This document shows positions 1 to 7,339 of a DNA stretch of 64,000 bases, one piece after another. A model generated the notes under the pieces. That model was not told where the DNA came from, did no database searches, and saw only the letters and a list, made by a program, of their open reading frames with translations. Every line of letters begins with the position of its first letter. Within the stretch, counting starts at the first letter, position 1. A program made the position numbers and the translations under genes. Source of the DNA: Pelomonas sp. Root1217. GTDB lineage: Bacteria > Pseudomonadota > Gammaproteobacteria > Burkholderiales > Burkholderiaceae_C. Where the stretch lies: NCBI RefSeq assembly GCF_001425705.1, contig NZ_LMDC01000023.1, positions 473,079 to 537,078 of the forward strand. The letters are read 5' to 3'.

Positions 1-507
1 GTCGACGACGCCGATCACCAGGTTCTCGCCCTTGATGGCGGAACCACCGGCGGACTGCGACCACAGGCCGCCCGGGGCGGTCAGGCCCAGGAACTTGCTG
101 GTGGAGATGGTGTCGAGCTTGCGGGCTTCGTCCTGCCACAGGCCGACGACCTGGCTGTTGGTGCTCAGCGAGCGGGCTTCGTCATCCGTCAGGCTAGCGG
201 CAAAGCCGTTGAACACGGTCTTGTAGGTCGCCAGGACCGGCGCATTGCCGACCAAGGCGATCACATTGCTTTGCTGCTGGCTCAGGTAGCTGATGTAGGC
301 CTGCACGGCAGCGCTGCCGTATTTGAAGGTTTCACCGGCTGCCGGTTGGGTGGCGGCCAGGCCTGACACCGTGCCCTGGTAGGAAGCAGCGGGTTCGTCC
401 TTGAGCTGGACGATGTAGGTCTTGCGATCCTGCGCAAAGGAGCTTGTGGCCAAACCTGAGAGCAGAACCAGCGTCGCCAGTGCGGCGGGCTTGAGTTTCA
501 TCTTCAT
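1..507 (-). CDS. S8 (subtilisin-like) serine protease, N-terminal part, cut by the window edge
   Basis: The 169 visible codons begin with a signal peptide (MKMKLKPAALATLVLLSG, then an Ala-Gln cleavage region). An inhibitor I9-type propeptide follows (KTYIVQLKDEPAASYQG and onward, about residues 25-120). The last visible residues read NLVIGVVD, which in subtilases is the strand ending in the catalytic Asp; the His and Ser parts lie beyond the left edge. The start at 507 is chosen because an AAAGGA ribosome site lies about 8 bases upstream; a second in-frame ATG at 501 is too far from it. The gene starts 30 bases after the PEP-CTERM gene on the same strand, so the two are probably co-transcribed. 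Family assignment is firm; the substrate is unknown. Confidence 0.85.
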   Translation of the reverse strand, partial: MKMKLKPAALATLVLLSGLATSSFAQDRKTYIVQLKDEPAASYQGTVSGLAATQPAAGETFKYGSAAVQAYISYLSQQQSNVIALVGNAPVLATYKTVFNGFAASLTDDEARSLSTNSQVVGLWQDEARKLDTISTSKFLGLTAPGGLWSQSAGGSAIKGENLVIGVVD

Positions 508-536
508 CAAAGAGTCCTTTCGATGCAAACGGCGGA

Positions 537-1295
537 TCAGACAGCGCGGCGGCGGCTGGCCCGGAAGGCGGCGAGGCCGGCGACGCTCAGCAGAGCGAGG
601 CTGGCGGGCTCGGGTACATGCTCGATGACGACATCGTCCAGCGCGAACTGGGCGCGGTCAGTGCCAAAGGCCGTGCAGCTGCCGGTGGTGCCCGGCGTGG
701 GGCAGGCGAAGCCGTAGGCGTAGACATAGTCCCACTCGGTGTTGCCGAAGGCGCCGGTGCCGTAGGTTCCGAAGTTCAGGTTGCCCGATGCGTCCAGGCC
801 GGTCAGCGCGAAGGTGGCCGTGGTCGCCACGCCATTGCGCATGCCCTGCAGGCGCACGAAGCCCGGGGTCGCGGCGATGGGGTCGCCATTGCCGATGAAG
901 CTGGCCTTGAAGCTCTTGATCGAGAAGCGGAAGCCGTCGTTGGCGCCGAACAGCAGCACGGAGTCATCCAGCAGGCCGATGTAGGTGCTGGCGTTGTTCA
1001 CCGGGCACTGCGCACCAAAGCAATCTGCGCCCGTGCCCATGACGCCCGTGAGGTCGCCCGGCTGTGCCAGCCCGCTGTTCGAAAACGGATCGAAGAACAT
1101 CGTGTGGCCGGCGATACCCGGCTGGTAGAACTCGTCACCATTGCCCAGCAGCGGCGAACCCGGGTACGACAGGAAAGGCGAGCCGTCGATCGGCGTCTCG
1201 AAATCAATGGTCGAGCGCAGCACGCCCGCCTGTGCGCTCATCGACGCCGAGAATGCGGCCGCGGCCAGCGCGACCAAGGTCAATACCTTCTTCAT
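537..1295 (-). CDS. PEP-CTERM sorting domain-containing protein
   Basis: The 252-residue protein has an N-terminal signal peptide (MKKVLTLVALAAAAFSASMS, cleaved near AQA-G). Its C-terminus is a typical PEP-CTERM tripartite signal: VPEPASLALL, a hydrophobic stretch (LSVAGLAAF) and a basic tail (RASRRRAV). Such tails are recognised by EpsH-type exosortases, and the proteins are usually surface or exopolysaccharide associated. The body (FETPIDGSPF, then several Gly/Phe-rich strands) looks like a beta-rich domain of unknown function. No exosortase gene lies in the window, so the sorting enzyme must be elsewhere. The gene is followed 30 bases later by the secreted protease. The ATG at 1295 has only a weak ribosome site (AAAGTGGG). 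Confidence 0.85.
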   Translation of the reverse strand: MKKVLTLVALAAAAFSASMSAQAGVLRSTIDFETPIDGSPFLSYPGSPLLGNGDEFYQPGIAGHTMFFDPFSNSGLAQPGDLTGVMGTGADCFGAQCPVNNASTYIGLLDDSVLLFGANDGFRFSIKSFKASFIGNGDPIAATPGFVRLQGMRNGVATTATFALTGLDASGNLNFGTYGTGAFGNTEWDYVYAYGFACPTPGTTGSCTAFGTDRAQFALDDVVIEHVPEPASLALLSVAGLAAFRASRRRAV

Positions 1296-1546
1296 TTAAC
1301 TACCCACTTTCTTTGATCAATTGAATGCCAAGCAGGCGGGGCAGCGCCGAAGGCACCGCGGCATCGTCGACGGCGTGGGCCGTGTTGATGTCCTGCCAAT
1401 GGACAAAGCGTCCATTTAGGCGGCCGATTCTGGGTGCGCAGGAATCCACGAACATCCCCAGTTGCCCGGCCTTCAGGCGAGGGGGGAACGGGTTTTCACC
1501 GAGCTCATGGACTTGACTAACCCGTACGAATTCCGCCAGCGACCCA

Positions 1547-2068
1547 TCACCTTGATGCGCCGCTGGCCGCTGAGGCAGCGGAAGCGGGGTCGGCGGGCAG
1601 CTGCAGGTTGGCCACGGTGCGTGGCGAGAAGAGCAGATCGCGCGCAATCCGGGCCGGCAGGCCGTCCGGGCCAACCTCGCGCAGCAATGCATGCTCGGAG
1701 CGGCTGCGCACGGCGCTGAAGGCACCGGGCTGGCCGGGTTCGGGCACAAGCTCCCAGTCCGCCTTGCCGGTGAAGGGGTCCTCATAGGCGCGGCGCAGGT
1801 GGTGCCGCGGCTTCGGTGCGCGGTTGTCGACGAGCAGGTCGTCCAGGCTGTGCGGGTATTGCTGCGGTGGATTGGGCGTGGCCGCCGCATAGGCCACGAT
1901 GGCGCGCGCGATCTCGCCGCCACGGAACAGCAGCTCGCGCTCGCGCTCGCGCTGGGCCGCCATGCTCCAGGCCTGGCCGATGGCCGCGAGGCCGGCGGCG
2001 GTCAGCGCGACGAGGAAGAGCACCGCGAGGTAGGAATAGCCCCGCGCGCGGCTGCTACCAGTCCGCAT
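1547..2068 (-). CDS. Type II secretion/T4P-like pseudopilin lacking Glu5 (possible tip pseudopilin)
   Basis: This is the last gene of the secretion-like operon, about 173 residues. The N-terminus RARGYSYLAVLFLVALTAAG resembles a prepilin: basic leader, Gly at -1, aromatic +1, then a hydrophobic helix. Position +5 is Ala rather than the Glu of major pilins. In T2SS the GspK tip pseudopilin also lacks this Glu, so a tip role is possible but inferred. The rest contains ERERELLFRGGEIARAIVAYA and a PRT-type loop region typical of GspG-like minor pseudopilins. The start at 2068 is preferred over an upstream in-frame start at 2113, because 2068 puts the prepilin leader at normal length and gives a 14-base overlap with the preceding gene. 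Confidence 0.75.
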   Translation of the reverse strand: MRTGSSRARGYSYLAVLFLVALTAAGLAAIGQAWSMAAQRERERELLFRGGEIARAIVAYAAATPNPPQQYPHSLDDLLVDNRAPKPRHHLRRAYEDPFTGKADWELVPEPGQPGAFSAVRSRSEHALLREVGPDGLPARIARDLLFSPRTVANLQLPADPASAASAASGASR

Positions 2069-2459
2069 AGAGCCTGCCGTCCGCCGAGCGCCCGGCGGCA
2101 CCACTGCGCACATCCCAGACCCGGCCGCTGGCCTGCATCTCAGTCGGTGGCGGCAGCTCGATCCAGGTCTCGCGGCTGGCGGTCAGCGGGTCCTCGGGAA
2201 TGCCGCGGATATAGCGCGCCGCGGCCAGCTCCTGCAGGGACTCGGGATAACGGCCCTTGTCGGCGGCGTATTGGTCGATGGCATCGCGCATCGTCGTCAG
2301 CGACTGCAGCAGGGCCGTCTCCTTGCTCTTGTGCAGCGAGGTGAAGTAGCGCGGCGCGGCGATGGACGCCAGCAGGGCCACGATGGCCATGACGACGATG
2401 AGCTCGATGAGGGTGAATGCGCGCTGGCGCCTTCGGCTTGAACTTTGTTTGGCGTTCAT
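2055..2459 (-). CDS. Type II secretion-like pseudopilin (GspG/H type) with Ala at -1
   Basis: The protein has 134 residues, with prepilin signature RRQRAFTLIELIVVMAIVAL: basic leader, Phe +1, Glu +5 and a long hydrophobic helix. The residue at -1 is Ala, whereas prepilin peptidases strongly prefer Gly; processing may be slower or differ. Downstream are the N-terminal helix extension (SLHKSKETALLQSLTTMRDA), DKGRYPESLQEL and an IPEDPLT loop as in GspG-like pseudopilins. The start ATG at 2459 shares its A with the upstream gene's stop (TGATG), so translation is probably coupled; a TTG at 2465 in the same frame is not preferred. It likely assembles into a short pseudopilus with the neighbouring pseudopilins. 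Confidence 0.85.
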   Translation of the reverse strand: MNAKQSSSRRRQRAFTLIELIVVMAIVALLASIAAPRYFTSLHKSKETALLQSLTTMRDAIDQYAADKGRYPESLQELAAARYIRGIPEDPLTASRETWIELPPPTEMQASGRVWDVRSGAAGRSADGRLYADW

Positions 2460-2926
2460 CACCAATCCCTCAGCCGCGAACCATCCAGCGCCTTGCGCTC
2501 CGAACGCGAGTAGACGTCGAACACGTCCTTGCCCGGGCGCGGGTCGTCGGGCGGGCTGTCGTAGGCGCGCAGGCCCCAGGTCTCGGCGGCACTCAGCTCT
2601 GCCGGTGCGAAAGGGTCGCGCGGCAGGCGGCGCAGGAAATAGAGCTTGCGGCCATTGGGGGACTTGGCATCGGCCACACCGTCGACCAGCAGTTGGAGCT
2701 TTTGCGGATAGCCGCTGTCCTCGGGGCTTTGCACGATGTTGCCGGTCTCGGTAGCGCGCTTGTAGGCGTCAAGCGCCTCGCGCAGCGTGCGCAGCGACTG
2801 GCGCAGCTCGTGCTCGCGGCTGCGCTGCACCGACATCTCAAGCAGCGGCCGCGCGGCAGACGCGAGCACGCCCAGCATGGCCAGGACGACCAGCATCTCG
2901 ATCAGCGTGAAGCCACGAACTCGCAT
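2459..2926 (-). CDS. Type II secretion-like pseudopilin (GspG family)
   Basis: The protein has 155 residues and a very short prepilin leader (MRVRG) followed by FTLIEMLVVLAMLGVLASAA: Gly -1, Phe +1, Glu +5. The soluble part has the GspG-like pattern: a long amphipathic helix (REHELRQSLRTLREALDAYK), a YPQKLQLLVDG segment, a LPRDPFAP loop and ETWGLRAYDSPPDDP. The Arg-Asp-Pro-Phe loop and Asp-rich end resemble the calcium-binding C-terminus of GspG-type pseudopilins, but the ligands were not verified. It starts 10 bases after the secretin stop and overlaps the next pseudopilin by one base. It is one of four pseudopilin-like genes in this cluster, the canonical GspG being at the other end. Confidence 0.88.
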   Translation of the reverse strand: MRVRGFTLIEMLVVLAMLGVLASAARPLLEMSVQRSREHELRQSLRTLREALDAYKRATETGNIVQSPEDSGYPQKLQLLVDGVADAKSPNGRKLYFLRRLPRDPFAPAELSAAETWGLRAYDSPPDDPRPGKDVFDVYSRSERKALDGSRLRDW

Positions 2927-2935
2927 GAAGGGCGC

Positions 2936-5170
2936 CTACTTCACCGCCTCGACGGTCAGCAGGCCAGAGCCTTCAAGTCGCACGGATGTCGACTCGCCAT
3001 TCAGCCCGCTGGCCGACAGCGAACTGACGTTGATGTTGAGCACCTGGCCGGCCGCCGGCGGCAGGGCGCGGAAAGCGACGACGCGCTCACCGCGCGGTGC
3101 CAGCTCGACGGGATAGCGGCCGGGCGTGACGCCCTGCAAGGGCTGGGCCGGCGTAAGTTTGGCCGCGTCGTATTCCAGCTCGCCCTTGATCTGCAGACCA
3201 CTTTCGTTCTTCAGCGCGACGGACACGGTGCCGCCGGCCGGGATCTGCGGCGTCACGTCCAGCTTCAGCATCGCCTCGGCAGGCGCCGCAGCGGGCTGTG
3301 CCTGGGCAGTGGGGGCGGCGGCGCCGCCACTGCTGGGCGCCACGCCGACCCGCGCCTCGCGGCGCAGCAGGCTGCTGAAGGCGCCGGGGCTGGCGTCGGT
3401 GCCGCTGGCCAGGCGCGTGAGGGACGCGTCGGGCACGGCCAGGTTGCGCACCACGCGCGGCGTGATCAGCAGCACCACCTCGGTCTTGTTGCGCGTGTCG
3501 GTCTGCGTGCCGAACAGGCGGCCCAGCACGGGAATGCGCGACAGCCCCGGAATGCCGGTGCCGCTCTTGCGATCCTCGTCGTTGATGAGGCCGGCCAGCA
3601 CCTGCGTCTCGCCGTCGGCCAGGCGCAGCACGGTGGAGGTGTTGCGCGTGCCGATCTCATAGGCCGTCGTGCCGCCGGGGCCGGTGACCTGGCGGATCAG
3701 GTTGCTGACTTCCAGGCCGATCTTGATGACGACGTCGTTGTCGAGCTGGATGGTGGGCTCCACATCGAGCTTGAGGCCGACGTCCAGATAGCTGACCGAG
3801 GCCGCGACGGACGTGGAACCGGTGAAATTGGTCGTCGTCGTGAACACCGGCAGCTTCTGGCCGATGTGGACCTTGGCCTTGTCCCGGTTGCGCACGCGGA
3901 TTTTGGGGTTGGCCAGGATGTTGGAGTTGCCCGATGTGCCGCGCAGCGTGGCCACCACTGCCGGATTGGCAATGCTGGCGCGGAAGTAGGCGCGGTCGCT
4001 GAGCAGCACCTGGCCGACGGCGCCGGGCAGGCCGTACTGCACCGTGTCGGGCCATTGCAGGCCCAGTGAGTCGACCTGGTCGGTGGCCAGCTCCATGACC
4101 TCGACCTCGAGCATCACTTCGGGCTCGGGCAGGTCGACCGACGCGATGAGCTTTTCCACCAGGCGCAGCACCTCGGGTGTGTCGCGCACGATAAGCAGGT
4201 TCAGGCGCTCGTCGATGTGAATGTCGCGCACCTTGGCGATGGTGCGCACCATGGCCTGGACCTGCTTCACGTCGGCATTGGTCAGGTAGAGGGTGCGGGT
4301 GATCAGCTCCTGGTGCTCGCGCTGCTTGGCAGCCGTGTTGGGGAAGATCAGCACCGAGGTTTCGTTGAGCAGCTTGCGATCCAGCTGCTGCGTGCCGAGG
4401 ATGACGCGCATCGCCTCGTCCATCGTCACGTTGCGCAGGAAGACGGTCACGCGGGCATCGGCGCGCACGTCCTTGTCGAAGACGAAGTTGACACCGCTGG
4501 AGCGGGACAGCGCCTCGAAGACCTGGCGCAGCGGCGCCTCGCGGAACTCCAGCGTGACGGGCTTCTGGAAGGCCGGGCCCAGCTCGCCAACCGCCGCCTC
4601 CAGCGGCCGCGCCTGGGCGACCTGGCTGGCCAGCAGGCGGGCGCCGGGATGCTGGGGCGACTCGGCCAGGATCTCGCGCGCCACGCCTTCAGCGCGCTCC
4701 AGGCGACCTTCCTTCAGCGCGGCGCGGCCGGTGGCCAGCTGGGCGTCCTGGCGGCGGCTGCGTTCCACCTCGGTGGTCAAGGCGGCCAGGCGCGGGTGCT
4801 TGGCGTCGGCCAGTGCCAACTGGCTCAGCAAGGCCGAGGCCTCGTCCCAGCGCCCCGCGCCGCGCAGTGCCTCGATCTGCAGGATGAGGCGGGCCGTCGC
4901 CTGTTCACGGGCACGCACCTGGGCGGCGCGCAATTGCGGGTCGTTCGGATCCTTGGCGCGGGCATCATCCAGCACACGCAGGGCGGCCGGCCACTGGTTG
5001 CTGCGGCCGAGGTCTTCGGCCTGGCGCAAAGCCGGGTTGGCGCAGGCCGCGAGCAGCACAGTCACAAATGCCCCAAGGACGACGTGGAACGTCGTCCGCC
5101 CCCCGAGGGGAGCGGGAAAACTTGGGGCGGCCCGGCGTTTTCCCGGGAAGAGAAGGAAGAGCTGCTTCAT
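2936..5170 (-). CDS. gspD: Secretin (GspD/PilQ-like) with N-terminal TPR-like and C-terminal cohesin-like domains
   Basis: The protein has 744 residues and is probably an outer-membrane lipoprotein: a hydrophobic stretch VLGAFVTVLLAAC puts a lipobox Cys at residue 43. Residues about 45-190 are helical repeats of TPR type (NQWPAALRVLDDARAKDPND and two similar units). A short secretin N-domain (VTLEFREAPLRQVFEALSR) and an N1-like domain follow. The secretin core runs from about 350 to 570 and ends in EVVLLITPRVVR; it contains IPGLSRIPVLGRLFG. After a Pro/Ala-rich linker, residues about 625-744 (MLKLDVTPQIPAGGTVSVAL and onward) look like a cohesin-type beta domain. The ATG at 5170 overlaps the upstream stop (ATGA). 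Residues 8-33 are encoded by a palindromic repeat. The pore function is firm from family knowledge; what is secreted is unknown. Confidence 0.9.
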   Translation of the reverse strand: MKQLFLLFPGKRRAAPSFPAPLGGRTTFHVVLGAFVTVLLAACANPALRQAEDLGRSNQWPAALRVLDDARAKDPNDPQLRAAQVRAREQATARLILQIEALRGAGRWDEASALLSQLALADAKHPRLAALTTEVERSRRQDAQLATGRAALKEGRLERAEGVAREILAESPQHPGARLLASQVAQARPLEAAVGELGPAFQKPVTLEFREAPLRQVFEALSRSSGVNFVFDKDVRADARVTVFLRNVTMDEAMRVILGTQQLDRKLLNETSVLIFPNTAAKQREHQELITRTLYLTNADVKQVQAMVRTIAKVRDIHIDERLNLLIVRDTPEVLRLVEKLIASVDLPEPEVMLEVEVMELATDQVDSLGLQWPDTVQYGLPGAVGQVLLSDRAYFRASIANPAVVATLRGTSGNSNILANPKIRVRNRDKAKVHIGQKLPVFTTTTNFTGSTSVAASVSYLDVGLKLDVEPTIQLDNDVVIKIGLEVSNLIRQVTGPGGTTAYEIGTRNTSTVLRLADGETQVLAGLINDEDRKSGTGIPGLSRIPVLGRLFGTQTDTRNKTEVVLLITPRVVRNLAVPDASLTRLASGTDASPGAFSSLLRREARVGVAPSSGGAAAPTAQAQPAAAPAEAMLKLDVTPQIPAGGTVSVALKNESGLQIKGELEYDAAKLTPAQPLQGVTPGRYPVELAPRGERVVAFRALPPAAGQVLNINVSSLSASGLNGESTSVRLEGSGLLTVEAVK
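5071..5149 (-). repeat. Palindromic repeat inserted in frame in the secretin signal-peptide region
   Basis: Three nested inverted repeats lie here: CCCCAAG (5071-5077) with CTTGGGG (5121-5127); GACGACGT (5078-5085) with ACGTCGTC (5089-5096); and CGGGAAAAC (5113-5121) with GTTTTCCCG (5137-5145). Between them is the anchor CCCCCCGAGGGG (5099-5110). The anchor, followed by a hairpin whose loop contains TTGGGG and CGGCCC, recurs inside the kinase gene near 40.25 kb. The insert encodes secretin residues about 8-33, an Arg/Pro-rich stretch unlike a normal signal peptide n-region. Translation still reaches the lipobox in frame. Confidence 0.7.
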
Positions 5171-5697
5171 GGGATGGGCCTGAAGACGATGTTCTGGGGG
5201 AGCTGGCCGGGCAGCCAGGTCAGGCGCACGCCGCTGCCGGACACCTGCTCGACGCGCCACTGGCCGTCGATGACGTCGCCGCGCCTGGCGCTCAAGGCCT
5301 TGCTCGGCCCGGTCAGCAAAGCGACCTCGACCGCCTTGGCGCCCTCGCCTTCGATGACGCGGCCGATCATCTGGTAGGGCGCTGGCGGCGCGACGGGCGG
5401 TGGCGGCGGTGTGGCTGCGACCGGTGGCGGCGCGGGTGGAGGCGGTGGCGGCGGGGGTGGCTGCCAGGCAGCAAGCTGGGTGGCGTCGACTTCCGCCCAG
5501 GGCTCGCGCGACGCGGCGCCGGGGGCAGATGCCGGTGTTGCGGGCGTTGCCGGCGCTGACGTTGCCGCTGCGCGGCGAGCCGGCGCGGCGACGGCGGCCG
5601 CAGCCTCGTCCTCGGGGCGCGTGGCGACCCAGGCGGTGGCGGCCAGCGTCGCGGCCAGCGCGCCGCCGAGGGCCAGTTGGCGAGGCGTCGGCTTCAT
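5167..5697 (-). CDS. Proline-rich inner-membrane protein, GspC/PilP-like
   Basis: The protein has 176 residues. A single N-terminal membrane segment (LALGGALAATLAATAWVA) is followed by an Ala-rich and then a strongly Pro-rich linker. The linker includes a run of nine prolines and TPPPPPVAPPAP. A small C-terminal beta domain follows (YQMIGRVIEGEGAKAVEVAL, RRGDVIDGQWRVEQVS, LTWLPGQLPQNIVF). This architecture, with one TM, a long linker and a homology-region-like domain, matches GspC or PilP, which bridge the inner-membrane platform to the secretin. It overlaps both the upstream PilO-like gene and the downstream secretin by 4 bases (ATGA). Assignment rests mostly on architecture and position. 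Confidence 0.7.
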   Translation of the reverse strand: MKPTPRQLALGGALAATLAATAWVATRPEDEAAAAVAAPARRAAATSAPATPATPASAPGAASREPWAEVDATQLAAWQPPPPPPPPPAPPPVAATPPPPPVAPPAPYQMIGRVIEGEGAKAVEVALLTGPSKALSARRGDVIDGQWRVEQVSGSGVRLTWLPGQLPQNIVFRPIP

Positions 5698-6218
5698 GGC
5701 GCGGCCCTCCCGTGCAGCGACCACTGCAGCTCGGCATCGACGTCGGTGGCCATCGGGCTGACGCGGCGCAGTTTGACGGCATCCAGGCTCAGCGCCGGAT
5801 CGTGCGCCAACGCGGCCCCGATGAAGCGCCGCAGCTGCGCATAGTTGCCGGTCAGCGGCATCGTCACGCGCATCCTCTCCAGGCCCTCGGACGTCGACAG
5901 CCGGTGCTCGGTGCGCGCACCGACGAGGTCCAAGCGGATGCTGAGCTCCAGCAGATCGGCCAGGCGCTGCTGGCGGCTGCTGGACGGCGGCAGCGAGGCC
6001 TGCCATTGCTGCACGCTGACCGGCGCCGATGCAGCGGCTGCGGCCGGCCGGGCCTTGGCGCGCAGCTCGCGGGCTTCGGCCTGCAGCTTGACGGCCTGGG
6101 CGTCCCAACGCTGGCTGAGCACGACGGCGATCACCGCAAGGACCAATGCCGCGAGGCCGGCCAGGCCGGGCCAGCCGAGCGCTTTGACCGGCGCCTTGAC
6201 GAAGGCAGGCCGCTTCAC
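5694..6218 (-). CDS. PilO/GspM-like inner-membrane assembly protein
   Basis: The protein has 174 residues: a short basic N-terminus, one membrane helix (LAGLAALVLAVIAVVLSQRW), a coiled-coil segment (AQAVKLQAEARELRAKARP) and a periplasmic ferredoxin-like region. The periplasmic region includes LLELSIRLDLVGARTEHRL, MTLPLTG-type strand residues (RVTMPLTGNYAQLRRFIGAA) and VDAELQWSLHG. This is the layout of PilO and GspM, which pair with the PilN/GspL partner encoded just upstream. Four-base overlaps with both neighbours indicate translational coupling. Sequence conservation in this family is low, so the name is structural rather than certain. Confidence 0.7.
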   Translation of the reverse strand: MKRPAFVKAPVKALGWPGLAGLAALVLAVIAVVLSQRWDAQAVKLQAEARELRAKARPAAAAASAPVSVQQWQASLPPSSSRQQRLADLLELSIRLDLVGARTEHRLSTSEGLERMRVTMPLTGNYAQLRRFIGAALAHDPALSLDAVKLRRVSPMATDVDAELQWSLHGRAAP

Positions 6219-7339
6219 GAGCCGCTCCCGGTCGCCACGCGGGCATTGATCTCGAAGCGCTGGCCGACCAGGCCCGTTTCGGCCGCCGAGAAGCGCGACA
6301 GCACGACCTGGCGCCAGCCCGGCGTGGTGCCGAGTTGTTCGGCCAGTTGCAGGGCCAGCAGCTTGTCGGTTGTCAGGCCTTCCAGGCGCAGTTCGCCGCG
6401 GCCGGCGCTGGCGTCCAGCCCCAGCCAGGCGATGGTCTTGGCCTCAGCGCCCGCGATCTCGACACGAGTCAGCAGCGGCTCCCAGGGCATGGCCAGCAAG
6501 GCGCGGGCTTCGTTGCCCGCGCGGTTCTCGGCCGGTTCGCCGCGGCCGCGCGCGGCGGGCTTGGCGACCACCGCCGGGCGAAGCGTGGCGACACGGTCGC
6601 GCGCAGCCTGGGCGACGTCGAGGCCGCGATGGCTGTCGACGGCGCTCCATGCGGCCGTGGCAAGCACCAGGGCGCCGGTCGCGGCCAGCGGCCAGGCCAG
6701 GGGCGAACGGCCGTTGCGCGGCAGGAAGTCGGGCTGCGGCGTGGCCGGGCCGGGCTGGGCAATGAGCTCGTCAGCCGGCGTGCCGACGGCCAGCGGCGCG
6801 TCCCCGCCGAGATCGGCAAGCTGCTGGACACGGCGTGACTGCAGTCCGGTGACACGGCCGCCGTCGAGCTGGATGACAACAGCAACATCGCCTTCATGCC
6901 AGACGGCGCGCCCCGTGCCGGCGCGCGTCGCGGCCGGCAGCGAAGCCAGCCACGCCGCCCAGGCCGGGCGCACGGCGGCGAGGCGCACATGGGCTGCATC
7001 GGCCTGGCTGCGCAGCGCGGCCAGGTCCAGCCCATGCAGCGCTGATGCGCCGGCCGCCTCACCCAGTTTCCAGGGCGCAATTGCAAAGCGCTGCGCAGCG
7101 CTGCCGAAGTAATGGGCGAACTGCTGCTGCGCATAGGCCTGCACGGCGTCCAGGTCGGCCAGCGGCAGGCCCGGCTCGGTGACCAGCTCATGCAGCGCGC
7201 GGGCGCTGATGACCAGCTCGACGGCCGTGCCGGGCAGATCGCGGCACCAGGCCGCGAATTCATCGCCGCCGGGCGTGACGAAGACATGCCGCGGCTTGGC
7301 CAGGCGCGCGGCGATTTGCCGGCGCATTCGTTCACTCAT
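6215..7339 (-). CDS. GspL/PilN-like inner-membrane platform protein with degenerate cytoplasmic domain
   Basis: The protein has 374 residues. The first 210 residues form a cytoplasmic domain with alternating strands and helices (HVFVTPGGDEFAAWCRDL, VAVVIQLDGGRVTGLQSR), consistent with a shortened GspL/PilM-type actin-like fold. A membrane helix follows (PLAWPLAATGALVLATAAW). The periplasmic part has a helix (AQAARDRVATLRP) and a ferredoxin-like domain (IAWLGLDASAGRGELRLEGL, QVVLSRFSAAETGLVGQRFE) as in PilN. The start at 7339 is preferred over 7381: it overlaps the end of gspE by 8 bases and avoids an N-terminal extension translated from gspE. It probably recruits the GspE ATPase to the membrane. 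Confidence 0.7.
   Translation of the reverse strand: MSERMRRQIAARLAKPRHVFVTPGGDEFAAWCRDLPGTAVELVISARALHELVTEPGLPLADLDAVQAYAQQQFAHYFGSAAQRFAIAPWKLGEAAGASALHGLDLAALRSQADAAHVRLAAVRPAWAAWLASLPAATRAGTGRAVWHEGDVAVVIQLDGGRVTGLQSRRVQQLADLGGDAPLAVGTPADELIAQPGPATPQPDFLPRNGRSPLAWPLAATGALVLATAAWSAVDSHRGLDVAQAARDRVATLRPAVVAKPAARGRGEPAENRAGNEARALLAMPWEPLLTRVEIAGAEAKTIAWLGLDASAGRGELRLEGLTTDKLLALQLAEQLGTTPGWRQVVLSRFSAAETGLVGQRFEINARVATGSGS

Noticed and set aside
1296-1330. Possible sigma-54 promoter (TGGCA...TTGA) upstream of the PEP-CTERM gene
   Set aside because: The spacing between the GG and the second element is 9 instead of 10, and the -12 GC is missing.
1300-1455. Small minus-strand frame of 51 codons (MFVDSCAPRIGRLNG...) in the gap after the secretion operon
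   Set aside because: It has no ribosome site and no recognisable family, and it lies in a longer frame shadowing a pseudopilin. It could be a gene remnant but cannot be supported.
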